Source: Planctomycetota bacterium (GTDB lineage Bacteria > Planctomycetota > JAJSAM01 > JAJVHW01). From it: a stretch of 64,000 nt of DNA. Shown in pieces: positions 50,717 to 59,900 of this stretch; the first letter of the stretch is position 1; each line of letters begins with the position of its first letter. The DNA lies in the NCBI GenBank assembly GCA_021776825.1, contig JAJFFG010000117.1, forward strand, positions 40,000 to 103,999, in the 5' to 3' direction. Position numbers and translations under genes: made by a program. Under the pieces are notes generated by a model that had not been told where the DNA came from, did no database searches, and saw only the letters and a program-made list of their open reading frames with translations.

Positions 50717-50898
50717 CGCTGCCTCGTTCCGGGGACCGACGCCAACCAACGCGCGACGACGAGAGTCGCGCCTCTCTCGTGCGGGGGGCTGCCTCCTGGG
50801 ACGTGCACCATCTGCCGATCGTAGCGTCCCCGCTCGCCGCTGACGTTACGCCCGGCGAACCTCGACGCAGAGCGCGCCCGCGACGAGGATCTTCGCCC

Positions 50899-51396
50899 AT
50901 GCAGAAGAGCCGGATCGTCCGCATCGCATTCGTGATCGTCGTGCTCGGCGGCGTGTACATCGCGGAGCAGCAGGGGTGGGTGGAACAGGATGCTCCACCT
51001 CAGCCACCGCCGCCGACGGCGGACACCCGTCCGACTCTCGGCTCCGGGTTGTCGGCGCCGGCGCTCGATACCAGCGCCATCGACGCGGCGTTCGCCGAGC
51101 AACGGTCGGAGGTGTGGCTCGAGGGCGAGGGTGAGATCGTGCACCTGCTGGCCGACGACAACGAGGGCTCGCGACATCAGCGCTTCCTGCTCGACATCGC
51201 CAGCGGCTTGACGCTGAAGATCTCGCACAACATCGATCTCGCCGACCGTGTGCCCGCGAAGAAGGGCGACACCGTGCGCTTCCGGGGGCGCTACGAGTGG
51301 AACGACAAGGGCGGTGTCGTGCACTGGACGCACCACGATCCCAAGGGGCGCATCGAGGGCGGCTGGATCGAGATCGACGGCAAGCGCGTCGAGTAG
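50899..51396 (+). CDS. DUF3465 family exported protein
   Basis: 165 residues from ATG 50899. An N-terminal helix (about 6-22, IVRIAFVIVVLGGVYIA) is a signal anchor; a Pro-rich linker follows. The DUF3465 domain is clear from residue 75: GEGEIVHLLADDNEGSRHQR, FLLDIASGLTLKISHNIDLA, GDTVRFRGRYEWNDKGGVVH, WTHHDPKGRIEGGWIEIDGK. The fold is a small OB-like barrel. Family members are secreted proteins of unknown function in proteobacteria. The conserved HNIDLA and WTHHDP may form a binding site. It stands alone between divergent and codirectional genes. Confidence 0.92.
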   Translation: MQKSRIVRIAFVIVVLGGVYIAEQQGWVEQDAPPQPPPPTADTRPTLGSGLSAPALDTSAIDAAFAEQRSEVWLEGEGEIVHLLADDNEGSRHQRFLLDIASGLTLKISHNIDLADRVPAKKGDTVRFRGRYEWNDKGGVVHWTHHDPKGRIEGGWIEIDGKRVE

Positions 51397-51446
51397 CCCC
51401 GCGCCTCGTAGACTGCGTGGGTCGACGAACCCGTGAGGACGTTCCT

Positions 51447-52238
51447 ATGCTGCGCACTCTTCGAACCGTCGCCGTGCTGACGGTGATCTCGGTCTTCTCC
51501 ATCGCCCCGGCGCGTGCCCATGACGATCACGCCGCCGAGCGGGCAGCGACGCTCGCGAAGGTGCACCAGATGCTCGATGCGGGCGATTCGTTCGCCGTCG
51601 CCGAGTACCTCCAGTGGAGCGGGACGCCGCTCGTGGTCGCTGGGAGGTACGGCGATGCGTGTGGCGATCTCTACTGGAAGGCGAAGGACATCAGGGGCGC
51701 GCTCACGGTCGGCCGTTCGGCGATTCAGTACTGCTTGACCAAGTCGCGTGAGGTCGAGAACGAGGGCCAGGCGAAGCGCCTGCGCGTCATCGCCCAGGAG
51801 CTCTCGTTCGACATGGCGTCCTTCTCGTGGCCGGGTTGGGAGGAGCAGGGCATCACGATCGAAGCGGCCGATCTCGCCGACGGCCTCGACTTCGCGCGCC
51901 TCGACTTGCGACTCGTCCAGGAGATGAAGTACCCGCCGACGAAGCACGCGAACGCGCATTGGATCGTCGGCGCGCAACTCCTCGCTGCGGGCAGACACTC
52001 GGAAGCACGCACGGCATTCGATGCGTCGCACGCCAACGCGAAGAAGGCGGAGAACGCGACGAAGGAGTGGATGGCCGCGGGCTACTCCGCGTTGGCGGAG
52101 CACCTCGCCGATCGGGAGCACTCCGGCGCACAGGAGCGCTTCAACCAGGCCCTGAAGCAGCTCGAGTCGCTCGGCAACGACGACGCGACGTTTTACGCCG
52201 GCCAGCTGCGCAGCGTCCTGAAACTGCTCACGAAGTAG
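51447..52238 (+). CDS. exported helical repeat protein, function unknown
   Basis: 263 residues. Signal peptide to about RAHDDH (residue 24). The mature chain is helical: TLAKVHQMLDAGDSFAVAEY, RDACGDLYWKAKDIRGALTV, NAHWIVGAQLLAAGRHSEAR, TAFDASHANAKKAENATKEW, ALAEHLADREHSGAQERFNQ and ALKQLESLGNDDATFYAGQL, a degenerate TPR solenoid. Two Cys (about 70 and 92) may pair. It begins 50 bases after the DUF3465 gene and could share its message. No family recognised. Confidence 0.75.
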   Translation: MLRTLRTVAVLTVISVFSIAPARAHDDHAAERAATLAKVHQMLDAGDSFAVAEYLQWSGTPLVVAGRYGDACGDLYWKAKDIRGALTVGRSAIQYCLTKSREVENEGQAKRLRVIAQELSFDMASFSWPGWEEQGITIEAADLADGLDFARLDLRLVQEMKYPPTKHANAHWIVGAQLLAAGRHSEARTAFDASHANAKKAENATKEWMAAGYSALAEHLADREHSGAQERFNQALKQLESLGNDDATFYAGQLRSVLKLLTK

Positions 52239-52284
52239 GGCGACGCCAGCGTCGATGTGCGAAGGCGGATCGTCCGCGACACGC

Positions 52285-52524
52285 TCACCGCCGCGCACGA
52301 CCGACCGAGATGACGAGCAGTCCCGTGCCGGCGAGTGCGAACAAGCCGGCCGCTGGGAACACTTCCGTCTTGATGGGCATGCCTCGGAGCAGGCGGCCGA
52401 TCGGGAGCAGCAGGCAGATCACGGCGATGGTGTAGGTCACGATGGCCAGGGTGAGATAGACGGGCTCCAGGCGTCGCGGGCGGCGCGGGTCGGGGTCGGG
52501 CGGTGTCTGGGACTGGGATTTCAC
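52285..52524 (-). CDS. small two-helix membrane protein (79 residues)
   Basis: GTG 52524 opens MKSQSQTPPDPDPRRPRRLE, followed by helix VYLTLAIVTYTIAVICLLLP (about 22-41), a short loop GRLLRGMPIKTEVFP and helix AAGLFALAGTGLLVISVGRA (about 57-76). The Arg-rich flanks place both termini in the cytoplasm. No strong ribosome site precedes it, so the start may be a few codons away. The open frame upstream to 53025 is antisense to the hydrolase gene. Function unknown; convergent with the helical-repeat gene. Confidence 0.68.
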   Translation of the reverse strand: MKSQSQTPPDPDPRRPRRLEPVYLTLAIVTYTIAVICLLLPIGRLLRGMPIKTEVFPAAGLFALAGTGLLVISVGRARR

Positions 52525-52627
52525 GCGGGTATCGTAGGTCGATCTGGCGGTCGTTGCGCTCACACGTCGCGTAGTTGAGTGGCCGCGGCTCGATGGGGAT
52601 CGCAGGCGCGGCCGACTGGAGAGCATC

Positions 52628-53818
52628 GTGATCACGCTCGAACTGCGTCCCCGGCTGGCTGCCGTCGCCCTTGCCGCCGCCGGCGTGGCTGGCGTTGTGT
52701 TCTCGACGGCAACGGTCGCCGCTCCGACGACGCTGGACGAATTCGTCGCGGCCAAGCTCGAACGCGCGAACGTGCCCGGTCTCGGCGTAGCGGCCGTGCG
52801 CGATGGCGAGGTCGTGTGGTCCCGAGGGTTCGGGCTCGCAGACGTCAGCGCGAGTCGTGCGGCGACGGCCGACACGCCGTTCATGCTGGCGTCGATCTCG
52901 AAGACGTTCACCGCGACGGCTGCGATGCAGTTGGTCGAGGACGGCGTGCTGGACCTCGACGCTCCGGTGTCCGAGGTGGTCGGCTTCCCGATCTCGAACC
53001 CCCGCTCGCCCGGGACCGTGATCACCGTGCGGCACCTGCTCGGACACGCGTCGTCGATCCGCGACGAACCCGACTTCGTCGACGGCTCGTACCGCGACGA
53101 TGGCGACTTCCCCGACCCTCTCGGCTCCGTGATGCGCGACTACTTCACGCCCGGCGCGCGCTACTGGTCGGCTCGCGGCAACTTCGTGAAGCAGCGTCCG
53201 GGGCGACGTCGGCACTACTCGAACATGGCGTACGGGCTGCTCGGCCACGTCGTCGAAGCGGCGGGCGGGCGCTCGCTCGAGGCGCACTGTCAGGCGCGGA
53301 TCTTCGGACCGCTCGGCATGACGGAGACCAGCTGGTTCCTGTCGGAGATGGACCGCTCGACGTTGGCGATGCCGACGCGTCACGATCGTCGCCGCGACCG
53401 CTTCGTCGCCTACGGCCACTACGGCTTCGCGGATTACCCGAGCGGTCAGCTGCGCACGAGCGCGCGCAACACAGCCCGCTTCTTCGGCACGCTGATGCGC
53501 CGCGGCACCTCGGCAGACGGCGTGACGATCCTCGAGCCCGAGACGGTCGAGCTGATGAAGAGCCGCTCGTTCCCGCGGCTCGGACGGGCCTACTACGGTC
53601 TCGGCATCCTGCGCGCCCGGGTCGGCGGTCTGCGGCTGTTCGGTCACGACGGCGGAGAGTCCGGTGTGAACACGTACGCGTACTTCCGTCGCGATGGAAG
53701 CGCCGGAGCCGTCGTGCTCGCCAACGGCGATGCATCCAGCGTGCGCGAGGACAAGGCGCTTCAGGCGATCGTGCGTCGCTTGATCCAAGAGGTCGAGGAC
53801 GGGCTGAACGACGACTGA
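52628..53818 (+). CDS. exported beta-lactamase-like serine hydrolase (class C/EstB type)
   Basis: 396 residues from GTG 52628. An N-terminal signal peptide (about 8-32, AAVALAAAGVAGVVFSTATV) precedes the hydrolase. The SxxK motif is SISK (Ser89, Lys92), motif 2 is HYSNM (Tyr197, Asn199) and motif 3 is GHDGGESG near 340, which replaces the lactamase KTG with HDG as in class C-related esterases and D-aminopeptidases. Additional family phrases include VRHLLGHASSI, YSNMAYGLLGHVVEAAGGRS and IFGPLGMTETSW. The enzyme likely cleaves peptide or ester bonds outside the cytoplasm; a true beta-lactamase role is not supported. Divergent from the small membrane protein. Confidence 0.92.
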   Translation: MITLELRPRLAAVALAAAGVAGVVFSTATVAAPTTLDEFVAAKLERANVPGLGVAAVRDGEVVWSRGFGLADVSASRAATADTPFMLASISKTFTATAAMQLVEDGVLDLDAPVSEVVGFPISNPRSPGTVITVRHLLGHASSIRDEPDFVDGSYRDDGDFPDPLGSVMRDYFTPGARYWSARGNFVKQRPGRRRHYSNMAYGLLGHVVEAAGGRSLEAHCQARIFGPLGMTETSWFLSEMDRSTLAMPTRHDRRRDRFVAYGHYGFADYPSGQLRTSARNTARFFGTLMRRGTSADGVTILEPETVELMKSRSFPRLGRAYYGLGILRARVGGLRLFGHDGGESGVNTYAYFRRDGSAGAVVLANGDASSVREDKALQAIVRRLIQEVEDGLNDD

Positions 53819-53826
53819 GCGCTACG

Positions 53827-53872
53827 GCGCTCTACTGGGCTCTACTGAGCCCTTCTGCGAACTACTGGGCGA
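53827..53872. repeat. short degenerate tandem repeat near the AraC remnant
   Basis: Four imperfect units of 10-12 bases with the core ctctactgg follow the hydrolase stop and run into the end of the AraC remnant. Quality is low; reported because similar gaps elsewhere in the window carry similar arrays. Confidence 0.45.
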
Positions 53873-54041
53873 AGTAGCGGCCCGGGGTCGTTCCGAGGTG
53901 TCGCCGGAATGCGGCGATGAACGCGCTCGTGCTGTCGTAGCCGGCCTTCAGTGCGGCGGTCGTGACGGGATCGCCCTCAGCGAGACGACGCGCGCCGTGC
54001 AGTAGTCGCGGGACAGTCGCGGCATTCGTCCCCCCGGGCAT
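53862..54041 (-). pseudogene. C-terminal remnant of an AraC-family regulator
   Basis: Only about 59 codons remain. They read LLHGARRLAEGDPVTTAALK then AGYDSTSAFIAAFRRHLGTT and PGRYFAQ, the second helix-turn-helix of an AraC/XylS DNA-binding domain, whose consensus is VxxVAxxxGYxSxSxFxRxFRRxxGxTPxxYR. The first helix-turn-helix and the sensor domain are absent, and the upstream bases belong to the divergent gamma-glutamylcyclotransferase-like gene start. It is most likely a broken gene; a free-standing single helix-turn-helix protein is possible but unusual. Confidence 0.65.
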
Positions 54042-54056
54042 GCGACACTTGGCGTC

Positions 54057-54854
54057 GTGGTCGGTCATACGGAGCCCCACGACCCTGCGCTCTATCCGTT
54101 CGACGTTGTCGAGCGGTCAACGGCGCTTCTCGCCGGTCGCGAGTTCGTGCTTGCGGACGTCGACGCCCACGACGTCTGGCAGAGCGGCTCGCTCGTCGAC
54201 GGTGAGCGGCTGACGATCCGCGACTTGGCGGCTCGCCGCGGTGTCGCGTTGCCGACCCGCACTGTGACGGTCCTGGCGTACGGATCGAACGCGGCACCTG
54301 GGCGTCTGCGACAGAAACTGGCCAGCGTGCCGACCGCCGTCGCGCTCGTGGAGGCGCGCCTGCACGACCTCGACGTGGTTCACGCCGCGCACGTGACGTC
54401 GTACGGCGCGGTGCCCGGGACGCTCGCCGGCTCCCCCGGTACGACGGTTCGCGCCTTCGTGCTGCACCTCGATGCCGACCTGCTGCCACGGCTCCATCGC
54501 ACGGAGTCGCTTGGGGCGAACTACGCGTTCGTGCGGCTGCGGGACATCCGTCTCACCGTCGGCAACCGCACGGTCGAGGCGATCGATACCTACCTGGCGC
54601 TGAGCGGTGTGCTCGCACCGGACGGTGACCCGATCGCCGTCGCCGGGTTCGACCGGACCGATGGGCGCTTCCGCGTGCTGCCTCAGGGCACCGTCCTCGA
54701 CATGGTGCGGGTCCTGACGGCGCCGGATGCCGATCGGGTGACATTCTGTCGCGATCTCGTCGCCCACGAACCCGCGCGCAGCGACGCACGCGAGCGACTC
54801 GAACCGCACACGCTCATGAGCGAGCCGCCGCACGTCGTCTTGCTCGGCGGCTGA
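54057..54854 (+). CDS. gamma-glutamylcyclotransferase-like protein
   Basis: 265 residues from GTG 54057. The cyclotransferase-fold signature is VTVLAYGSNAAPGRLRQKL (about 78-96), the Y-G-S-N loop that binds the gamma-glutamyl group, followed by VVHAAHVTSYGAVPGTLAGS, RAFVLHLDADLLPRLHRTES, NYAFVRLRDIRLTV and AIDTYLALSGVL. In true enzymes a Glu after the strand with ExxxY/Ld acts as the base; the Glu of LHRTESLGANY may do so. The first 75 residues are an extra domain. Cytoplasmic, substrate unknown. The start overlaps the AraC remnant region on the other strand. Confidence 0.74.
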   Translation: MVGHTEPHDPALYPFDVVERSTALLAGREFVLADVDAHDVWQSGSLVDGERLTIRDLAARRGVALPTRTVTVLAYGSNAAPGRLRQKLASVPTAVALVEARLHDLDVVHAAHVTSYGAVPGTLAGSPGTTVRAFVLHLDADLLPRLHRTESLGANYAFVRLRDIRLTVGNRTVEAIDTYLALSGVLAPDGDPIAVAGFDRTDGRFRVLPQGTVLDMVRVLTAPDADRVTFCRDLVAHEPARSDARERLEPHTLMSEPPHVVLLGG

Positions 54855-55050
54855 CGCGCCCGCCAGCAGGCGACGGATGGAACTCCCGTCACGGATCCCC
54901 GTGAGAAGCCGGTGGCGCGAATGTCGGCGCGGACTTCGTTGATCTGCCGGGGTAGCGGCGTGTCCGCCGGGTCGCTACCGTCGCTCGGCAGAGGCTCGCA
55001 CCGCGAGCGCGCAGCGGACGCTGATGCGGTGCATCTCCGAAGGAGACGAT

Positions 55051-55626
55051 ATGCGTCAGCGAATGGACTCAGGGCGCGCTGCGCTCGGATACGTGGTCGG
55101 GGTGCTGGGCTTGGTGGTCGCGGCCGTGGCACTGACAGGAGTTGCGGATGCCGGCAACGCTCCACGGCGTCAGGCGCGCAGCACCCACATCGGCATCCCG
55201 CCCAGCGACTTCGTGGTGCTGCGGATCCAGGATCCGGACGATCTGGACGACCACTACTTCGCGCGCGTCTCGCGCGACGGGACGATCGCGGGAACCGAGT
55301 ACGTGGTGCCGGCGGGCCGCGTCCTGGTCGTCACCGAGGCGAGCCACGTCGGCAGCGGGGTCGCCGTCGCGCTGAAACTCTTCCTCGCGGACCGGACCGC
55401 GCCGACGACACGTCAGCCCGTGTTCGTCGGCGTGACTGATGACGCGGGCGTGTACTCGATGACGACCGGCTTCATCGTGGGGCCCGACTCCAGGCTGCGG
55501 GCGTACATCGCTCCGAACAACAGCCTCGACAATCTGTCGAGCAGCACGGTTGGCGATCGCACGCCGGATGCCGCCCACGAACGGACGACGATTCTCGTCC
55601 GGGGATACCTCACCACCGACGAGTAG
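55051..55626 (+). CDS. exported protein, first of three tandem paralogues
   Basis: 191 residues from ATG 55051 with AGGAGA about 6 bases upstream. A signal anchor (LGYVVGVLGLVVAAVALTGV) ends at VADAGNAPRRQARSTHIG, a phrase shared by the next two genes. The mature domain has strands DFVVLRIQDPDDLDDHYFAR, TIAGTEYVVPAGRVLVVTEA, VAVALKLFLAD, and a closing TTILVRGYLTTDE. The N-terminal cut near VADAG would leave a domain of about 160 residues with a beta-sandwich character. No family recognised. The gap before it (from 54855) has no clear features. Confidence 0.78.
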   Translation: MRQRMDSGRAALGYVVGVLGLVVAAVALTGVADAGNAPRRQARSTHIGIPPSDFVVLRIQDPDDLDDHYFARVSRDGTIAGTEYVVPAGRVLVVTEASHVGSGVAVALKLFLADRTAPTTRQPVFVGVTDDAGVYSMTTGFIVGPDSRLRAYIAPNNSLDNLSSSTVGDRTPDAAHERTTILVRGYLTTDE

Positions 55627-55663
55627 GCGACCACATCCGGTCGAGCCGAAGGAGCGCGAAGCG

Positions 55664-56251
55664 ATGCGACAGTCGAACAGCACAGGCAGGATCTGGACCG
55701 GGATCGCCCTCGGGGTTCTCGGTGCGCTCGTGGGCGCCATCGGACTCTCATCCGTGGCGGACGCCGGGAACGCGCCGCGGCGTCAGGCGCGCACGACGCA
55801 CCTCGGTGTGCCAGTGAGCGACATCGTGTCGCTGCGCCTGATCAACCCGACGACGACGCCGATCTTCGTGCGCACGCACGACGACGGGACCCAGGACACG
55901 ACCGAGTTCGTCGTTCCCGCTGGGCGGGCGTTCCTGGCGACGAGCGTCGATTGGGCTGCGCAGGTTGCGACCTCGCAGACCGACATCGTCACCCTGCGGC
56001 TCTTCATCGAGAACCGCGCGACGTCGACCACGCGGACGCTCGTGCACGCGGGCGCCTACGCTCACGACCAGCAGAACCAGCCGGAGCTCGGCGCATCGTA
56101 CGAACTCGGAACGGGTGTCGTGATGGGGGCGAACGGACGCTTCGTCGTTGACATCATTCGCACCTCGAGCGTCAGGTCCGCCAACCTGGTGGCGTTCGCG
56201 TCGACCAGGAACGAGATCCTGATTCGTGGATACCTGACGAGCGCCGACTGA
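55664..56251 (+). CDS. exported protein, second of three tandem paralogues
   Basis: 195 residues from ATG 55664, with AAGGAG about 9 bases upstream. Anchor IWTGIALGVLGALVGAIGLS, then VADAGNAPRRQARTTHLGVP. Strands SDIVSLRLINPTTTPIFVRT, TTEFVVPAGRAFLATSVDWA, TDIVTLRLFIENRATSTTRT and the closing EILIRGYLTSAD parallel the first copy, with TEFVVPAGR against TEYVVPAGR. Divergence between the copies is substantial, so the duplication is not recent. Spacing to the first copy is 37 bases and to the third 50, so all three are probably one transcript. Confidence 0.78.
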   Translation: MRQSNSTGRIWTGIALGVLGALVGAIGLSSVADAGNAPRRQARTTHLGVPVSDIVSLRLINPTTTPIFVRTHDDGTQDTTEFVVPAGRAFLATSVDWAAQVATSQTDIVTLRLFIENRATSTTRTLVHAGAYAHDQQNQPELGASYELGTGVVMGANGRFVVDIIRTSSVRSANLVAFASTRNEILIRGYLTSAD

Positions 56252-56301
56252 GTTGAGATCGACCGCGTCGCGCGTGCGACGCCACCCACCAGGAGAAGCC
56301 G

Positions 56302-56889
56302 ATGAGACGGACAGGAAACGATGGACGGATCGCGCTGGTCTGCGCGCTCGGGCTGTTGGCGATCATGGCGGCGGCCGTCGCTGTCACGTCCGTTGCCGAG
56401 GCGGGGAATGCCCCCCGGCGTCAGACGCGCAGCACGCAGGTCGGTGTGGCGCCGAGCGACCTCGTCACGCTGCGTGGGATCGACATCACGTCGAACCCGA
56501 AGTTCGTGCGTGTCGGCACCGACGGCTCCATCGGATCGACCGAGTTCTTCGCACCGACTGGGCGCGTACTCGTGGCCACCGACGTGCTGCTCTCCGGGAC
56601 GTATCGCAACGTCGGCGTTCCGGCGACTCTCCGTGTGTTCCTGGAGAACCGCACGACGGCCTCCACGCGGACCATCGTCCACGCGGCAAACTTCGATGCC
56701 GCGACGAACAGCAGCGAGCGACCGGGCGGTGTGCAGACGCTGTCCGCCGTCGGGTTCGTCATGGACGCCGACGCGCGGTTGACCTTCGACGTGCGCGGCA
56801 CGAGCGCCGCCGCAAACGCGTCCGTAGTGAGCCTGTCGAACTCAAATGTCGTAATCCTGATTCGCGGCTACCTGGCCAACGCCGAGTGA
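56302..56889 (+). CDS. exported protein, third of three tandem paralogues
   Basis: 195 residues from ATG 56302, preceded by AGGAGA. Anchor ALVCALGLLAIMAAAVAVTS, then VAEAGNAPRRQTRSTQVGVA. Strands SDLVTLRGIDITSNPKFVRV, STEFFAPTGRVLVATDVLLS, ATLRVFLENRTTASTRTIVH, and closing NVVILIRGYLANAE match copies one and two. It is followed 31 bases later by the 1111-residue surface protein, which suggests that the four gene products meet outside the cell. No function known. Confidence 0.78.
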   Translation: MRRTGNDGRIALVCALGLLAIMAAAVAVTSVAEAGNAPRRQTRSTQVGVAPSDLVTLRGIDITSNPKFVRVGTDGSIGSTEFFAPTGRVLVATDVLLSGTYRNVGVPATLRVFLENRTTASTRTIVHAANFDAATNSSERPGGVQTLSAVGFVMDADARLTFDVRGTSAAANASVVSLSNSNVVILIRGYLANAE

Positions 56890-56920
56890 TGCTCCGGACC
56901 CCCGTTGAGGGAGATGCCTG

Positions 56921-59900
56921 ATGAGGCTGCGACACCAACTGATCCACCTGGTCGCCATCGGCGTCGTGACGGCCGTCTGCGCCCACGCGCACGCCCAGGA
57001 GCAGGTTGGCCCGGAGTTCGGCAACAACGACTTCACCGACCTGATCGACAACGACGGCGGCGTTCCCGACATCGACACCTACTCCGCGTTCCTCGTGTCG
57101 GGGGAGCAGCTCTCGGTGTCGGTCGTCTCGCCGAAGGACAGTGACCTGATCCCGGAGCTGTTCGTCGTCGATCCGGACGGTGAGATCCGCACGCTGAAGA
57201 TCAAGCGGAAGAAGAAGGACCACGTCGTGGCCTTCAAAAAGTTCAAGGTCGACAAGAACGGCACGTGGCTCGTTCACGTCGAGGGCCGCGCCGAGAGTCA
57301 GGGTCTCTACACGGCGACGTTCAAGGTGAAGGCCAGCAAGACCATCACCACGAAGAAGCATGCCGTCGGAGGTGGCACTCCGCCAACGCTCCCGTTTCCG
57401 GTGCACGCGTCCGAGGGCGCGCTCATGACGCTCAGCATCAAGAGCCGGACGAAGAACGTCGGCGTCACCGTGATCTCCGCGCAGTCGCCGAACGGTGAGT
57501 CGGCGCAGTACATCGTCGAGGCGATGGAGACGAAGGGTAAGAAGTCGGTCGTGAAGAAGCTGGCGTTGACGCCGGGTGACGGCCTCTACGTCCTGTCGAT
57601 CGGGACGCTCGGTGACGAGGCGGTCTTCGACGTTTCGATCAAGGTCACGGAGAGCGGTCGGCCGACGGAGAGCGTCGTGTTCGAGGGGCCGGAGCCGCGG
57701 CTTGCGGATCGAGGGGCGCCGCTGCGCGTGGCTGCGTCGATCCCGTTCGAGATCACCGGTTCCGGGTTCAGCTTGGATCCTCGTCCGGAGATCCGCTTCG
57801 ACGGCGTGCTCGGCGAAGTGCGCGCCGTGACTCCGGACGGCGTCATTCTCACGGTCGTCTCGCCCACGCTCCTCGACCGTCAGGTGGCGGACATCACCGT
57901 CAAGAACCCCGATCAGCGCGGGTTCACGCAACCCGATCAGGTGTTCTTCGTGGAGCGCCCGCGCATCGACGATCTGCTCGACGCGGGCGACACGCAGGTC
58001 CGCCGCGCGTCGGCCGCTGACAACGATCGCGTGTTCCTGATCGGAGCGGCGTTCGGCGACCACCTCACCGTCGATCTCGGTGGCGAGCCGGTCACGATCA
58101 TCGATGCAACCGATCCACTCCGCATGGAGATCGTCCTGCCGACGGTCCCTCCGTCGACACGCATGATCTCGGTGACGGATGACTTCAACCGGACGGCCAC
58201 CACGTCGTTTGCCATCCGCTTCCCGCGACCGGCGTGGGGCGAGGGCGCCGTACCGCGCCTTCCGGCTCCGAGTGCCGAGGACGACCTCACCGCCTATCGC
58301 GCCGCGATCGGCGATCTCGACGGCGATGGGTCAGCCGATGACCTCGTGATCGTCTCGCCCCTTCACCGCTACGAATACGGCTACGCCGTGCCGGGCACAC
58401 GCTGCGAGCAGACGCGCATCTTCCAGGGCACGCCCGAGGGGCAGCTCACGGACGTTACCGCGACGGCGGTCCCCGAAGCGTTCAAGGAGGACTTCCCGCA
58501 CGACGTCGACGACTGGAACGCCGCGGCGGTCGCGCTGGGAGACATCGACGCCTCGAACGGCATCGACATCGTCGTCGCAGGCTTCGTGGACGTCTGGTAC
58601 GACGCGTTCGGCGACGGCTATCTGTACGCGTCGAACTACGGCACGTCGGGTGTGCGCGTGCTGACCAACTCGGGCACCGGCACGTTCACCCTCGACACGG
58701 ACCTCTCGCCGGCGGCGTTCAATCGACGGCCCGACGTGACGGCGCTCGACGAGAACCAGGCGGTGCAGCCGCTCTTCGGCGAGTACATCGTGGACACGTC
58801 GAATCCGACCGCGCTCGCCATTGGTGACATCGACGGCGACGGCGATCTCGATGTGATCGTCGGGCGCGACGAGTACGGCAAGCGCCTCTCCCGCCAGGAC
58901 GTCGGGAGCGTCGATTTCTCGCAGTCGCCGCCGTACATCGCGAGCGCCGATGCGAGCGCGTTCGTGCTCGCGGCCGAGCCGGAGTACGCGTACGTCTCGG
59001 CGACGTCGACCATCGAGAACGACATCGCGAATCAGAACGGACTTGCGTACACGACCGCGCTCTCGATGCCGTTGTCGTTCGGGGGCTACACCACGTCGTA
59101 TCGCGGTCCGGATGATCCCGGGTTCCATGCGCGCGATCTGGCGCTCGTCGACGTCGACAACGACGACGACCTGGATCTGATCGTCGCGTGGGACAACCCG
59201 GCCACCGTGTCGATTTCAGGGCGGAAGGAGCACGTGCAGTCGATCGAGAACGTCGGGCTGCCGGGGTACACGCTCGACGTGGAGCGGGTCGCGACGCGCG
59301 TGCTCCTGAACGACGGCAACGGAGTGTTCACCGACGCGACGGCGAGTTGGATGCCGGCTGGCGTCGGCGAGGAGTGGTGGCAGGCGCAGACGATCTCCGT
59401 CGTCGACCTCAATGACGACCAGAGGCCGGACCTCGTCCTGGGTCTGAACCGGGCAGTGGACGATCACAACGCGACGATTGCGACCCCACTGAGCACGTCC
59501 GCCGACGGGGGCACCGTGACGCCTGGCTCGATCGGTGTCGGCGGCGAGGAGGACACGTTCTCGTTCGTCGTGCCCGTCGCCGGGCGCGTGATCCTGCGCA
59601 CCGAGCTAGGCACCCTCGCAGACACGGTCTTGGAACTGCTCGGTCCGACCACGACGGCGATGTCGATCGGCGAGAGCGACGATTGCGGTGGCGCGCGGTT
59701 CTCGCGCATCGAGGCGGATGTCGCCGCCGGGACCTACTTCGCCCGCGTGAGTGGCTTCGACGGAACGCAGACCGGCACGTACACGCTGGACGTGCACTTC
59801 CATGCCGACGACTTCGGGCCCTCGGCCCGAGCGTTCTCGGCGCTGCGCATTCTGGAGAACCGCGGTGTTGGCGTGGGCTTCGTCGACGTCACCGGCACGG

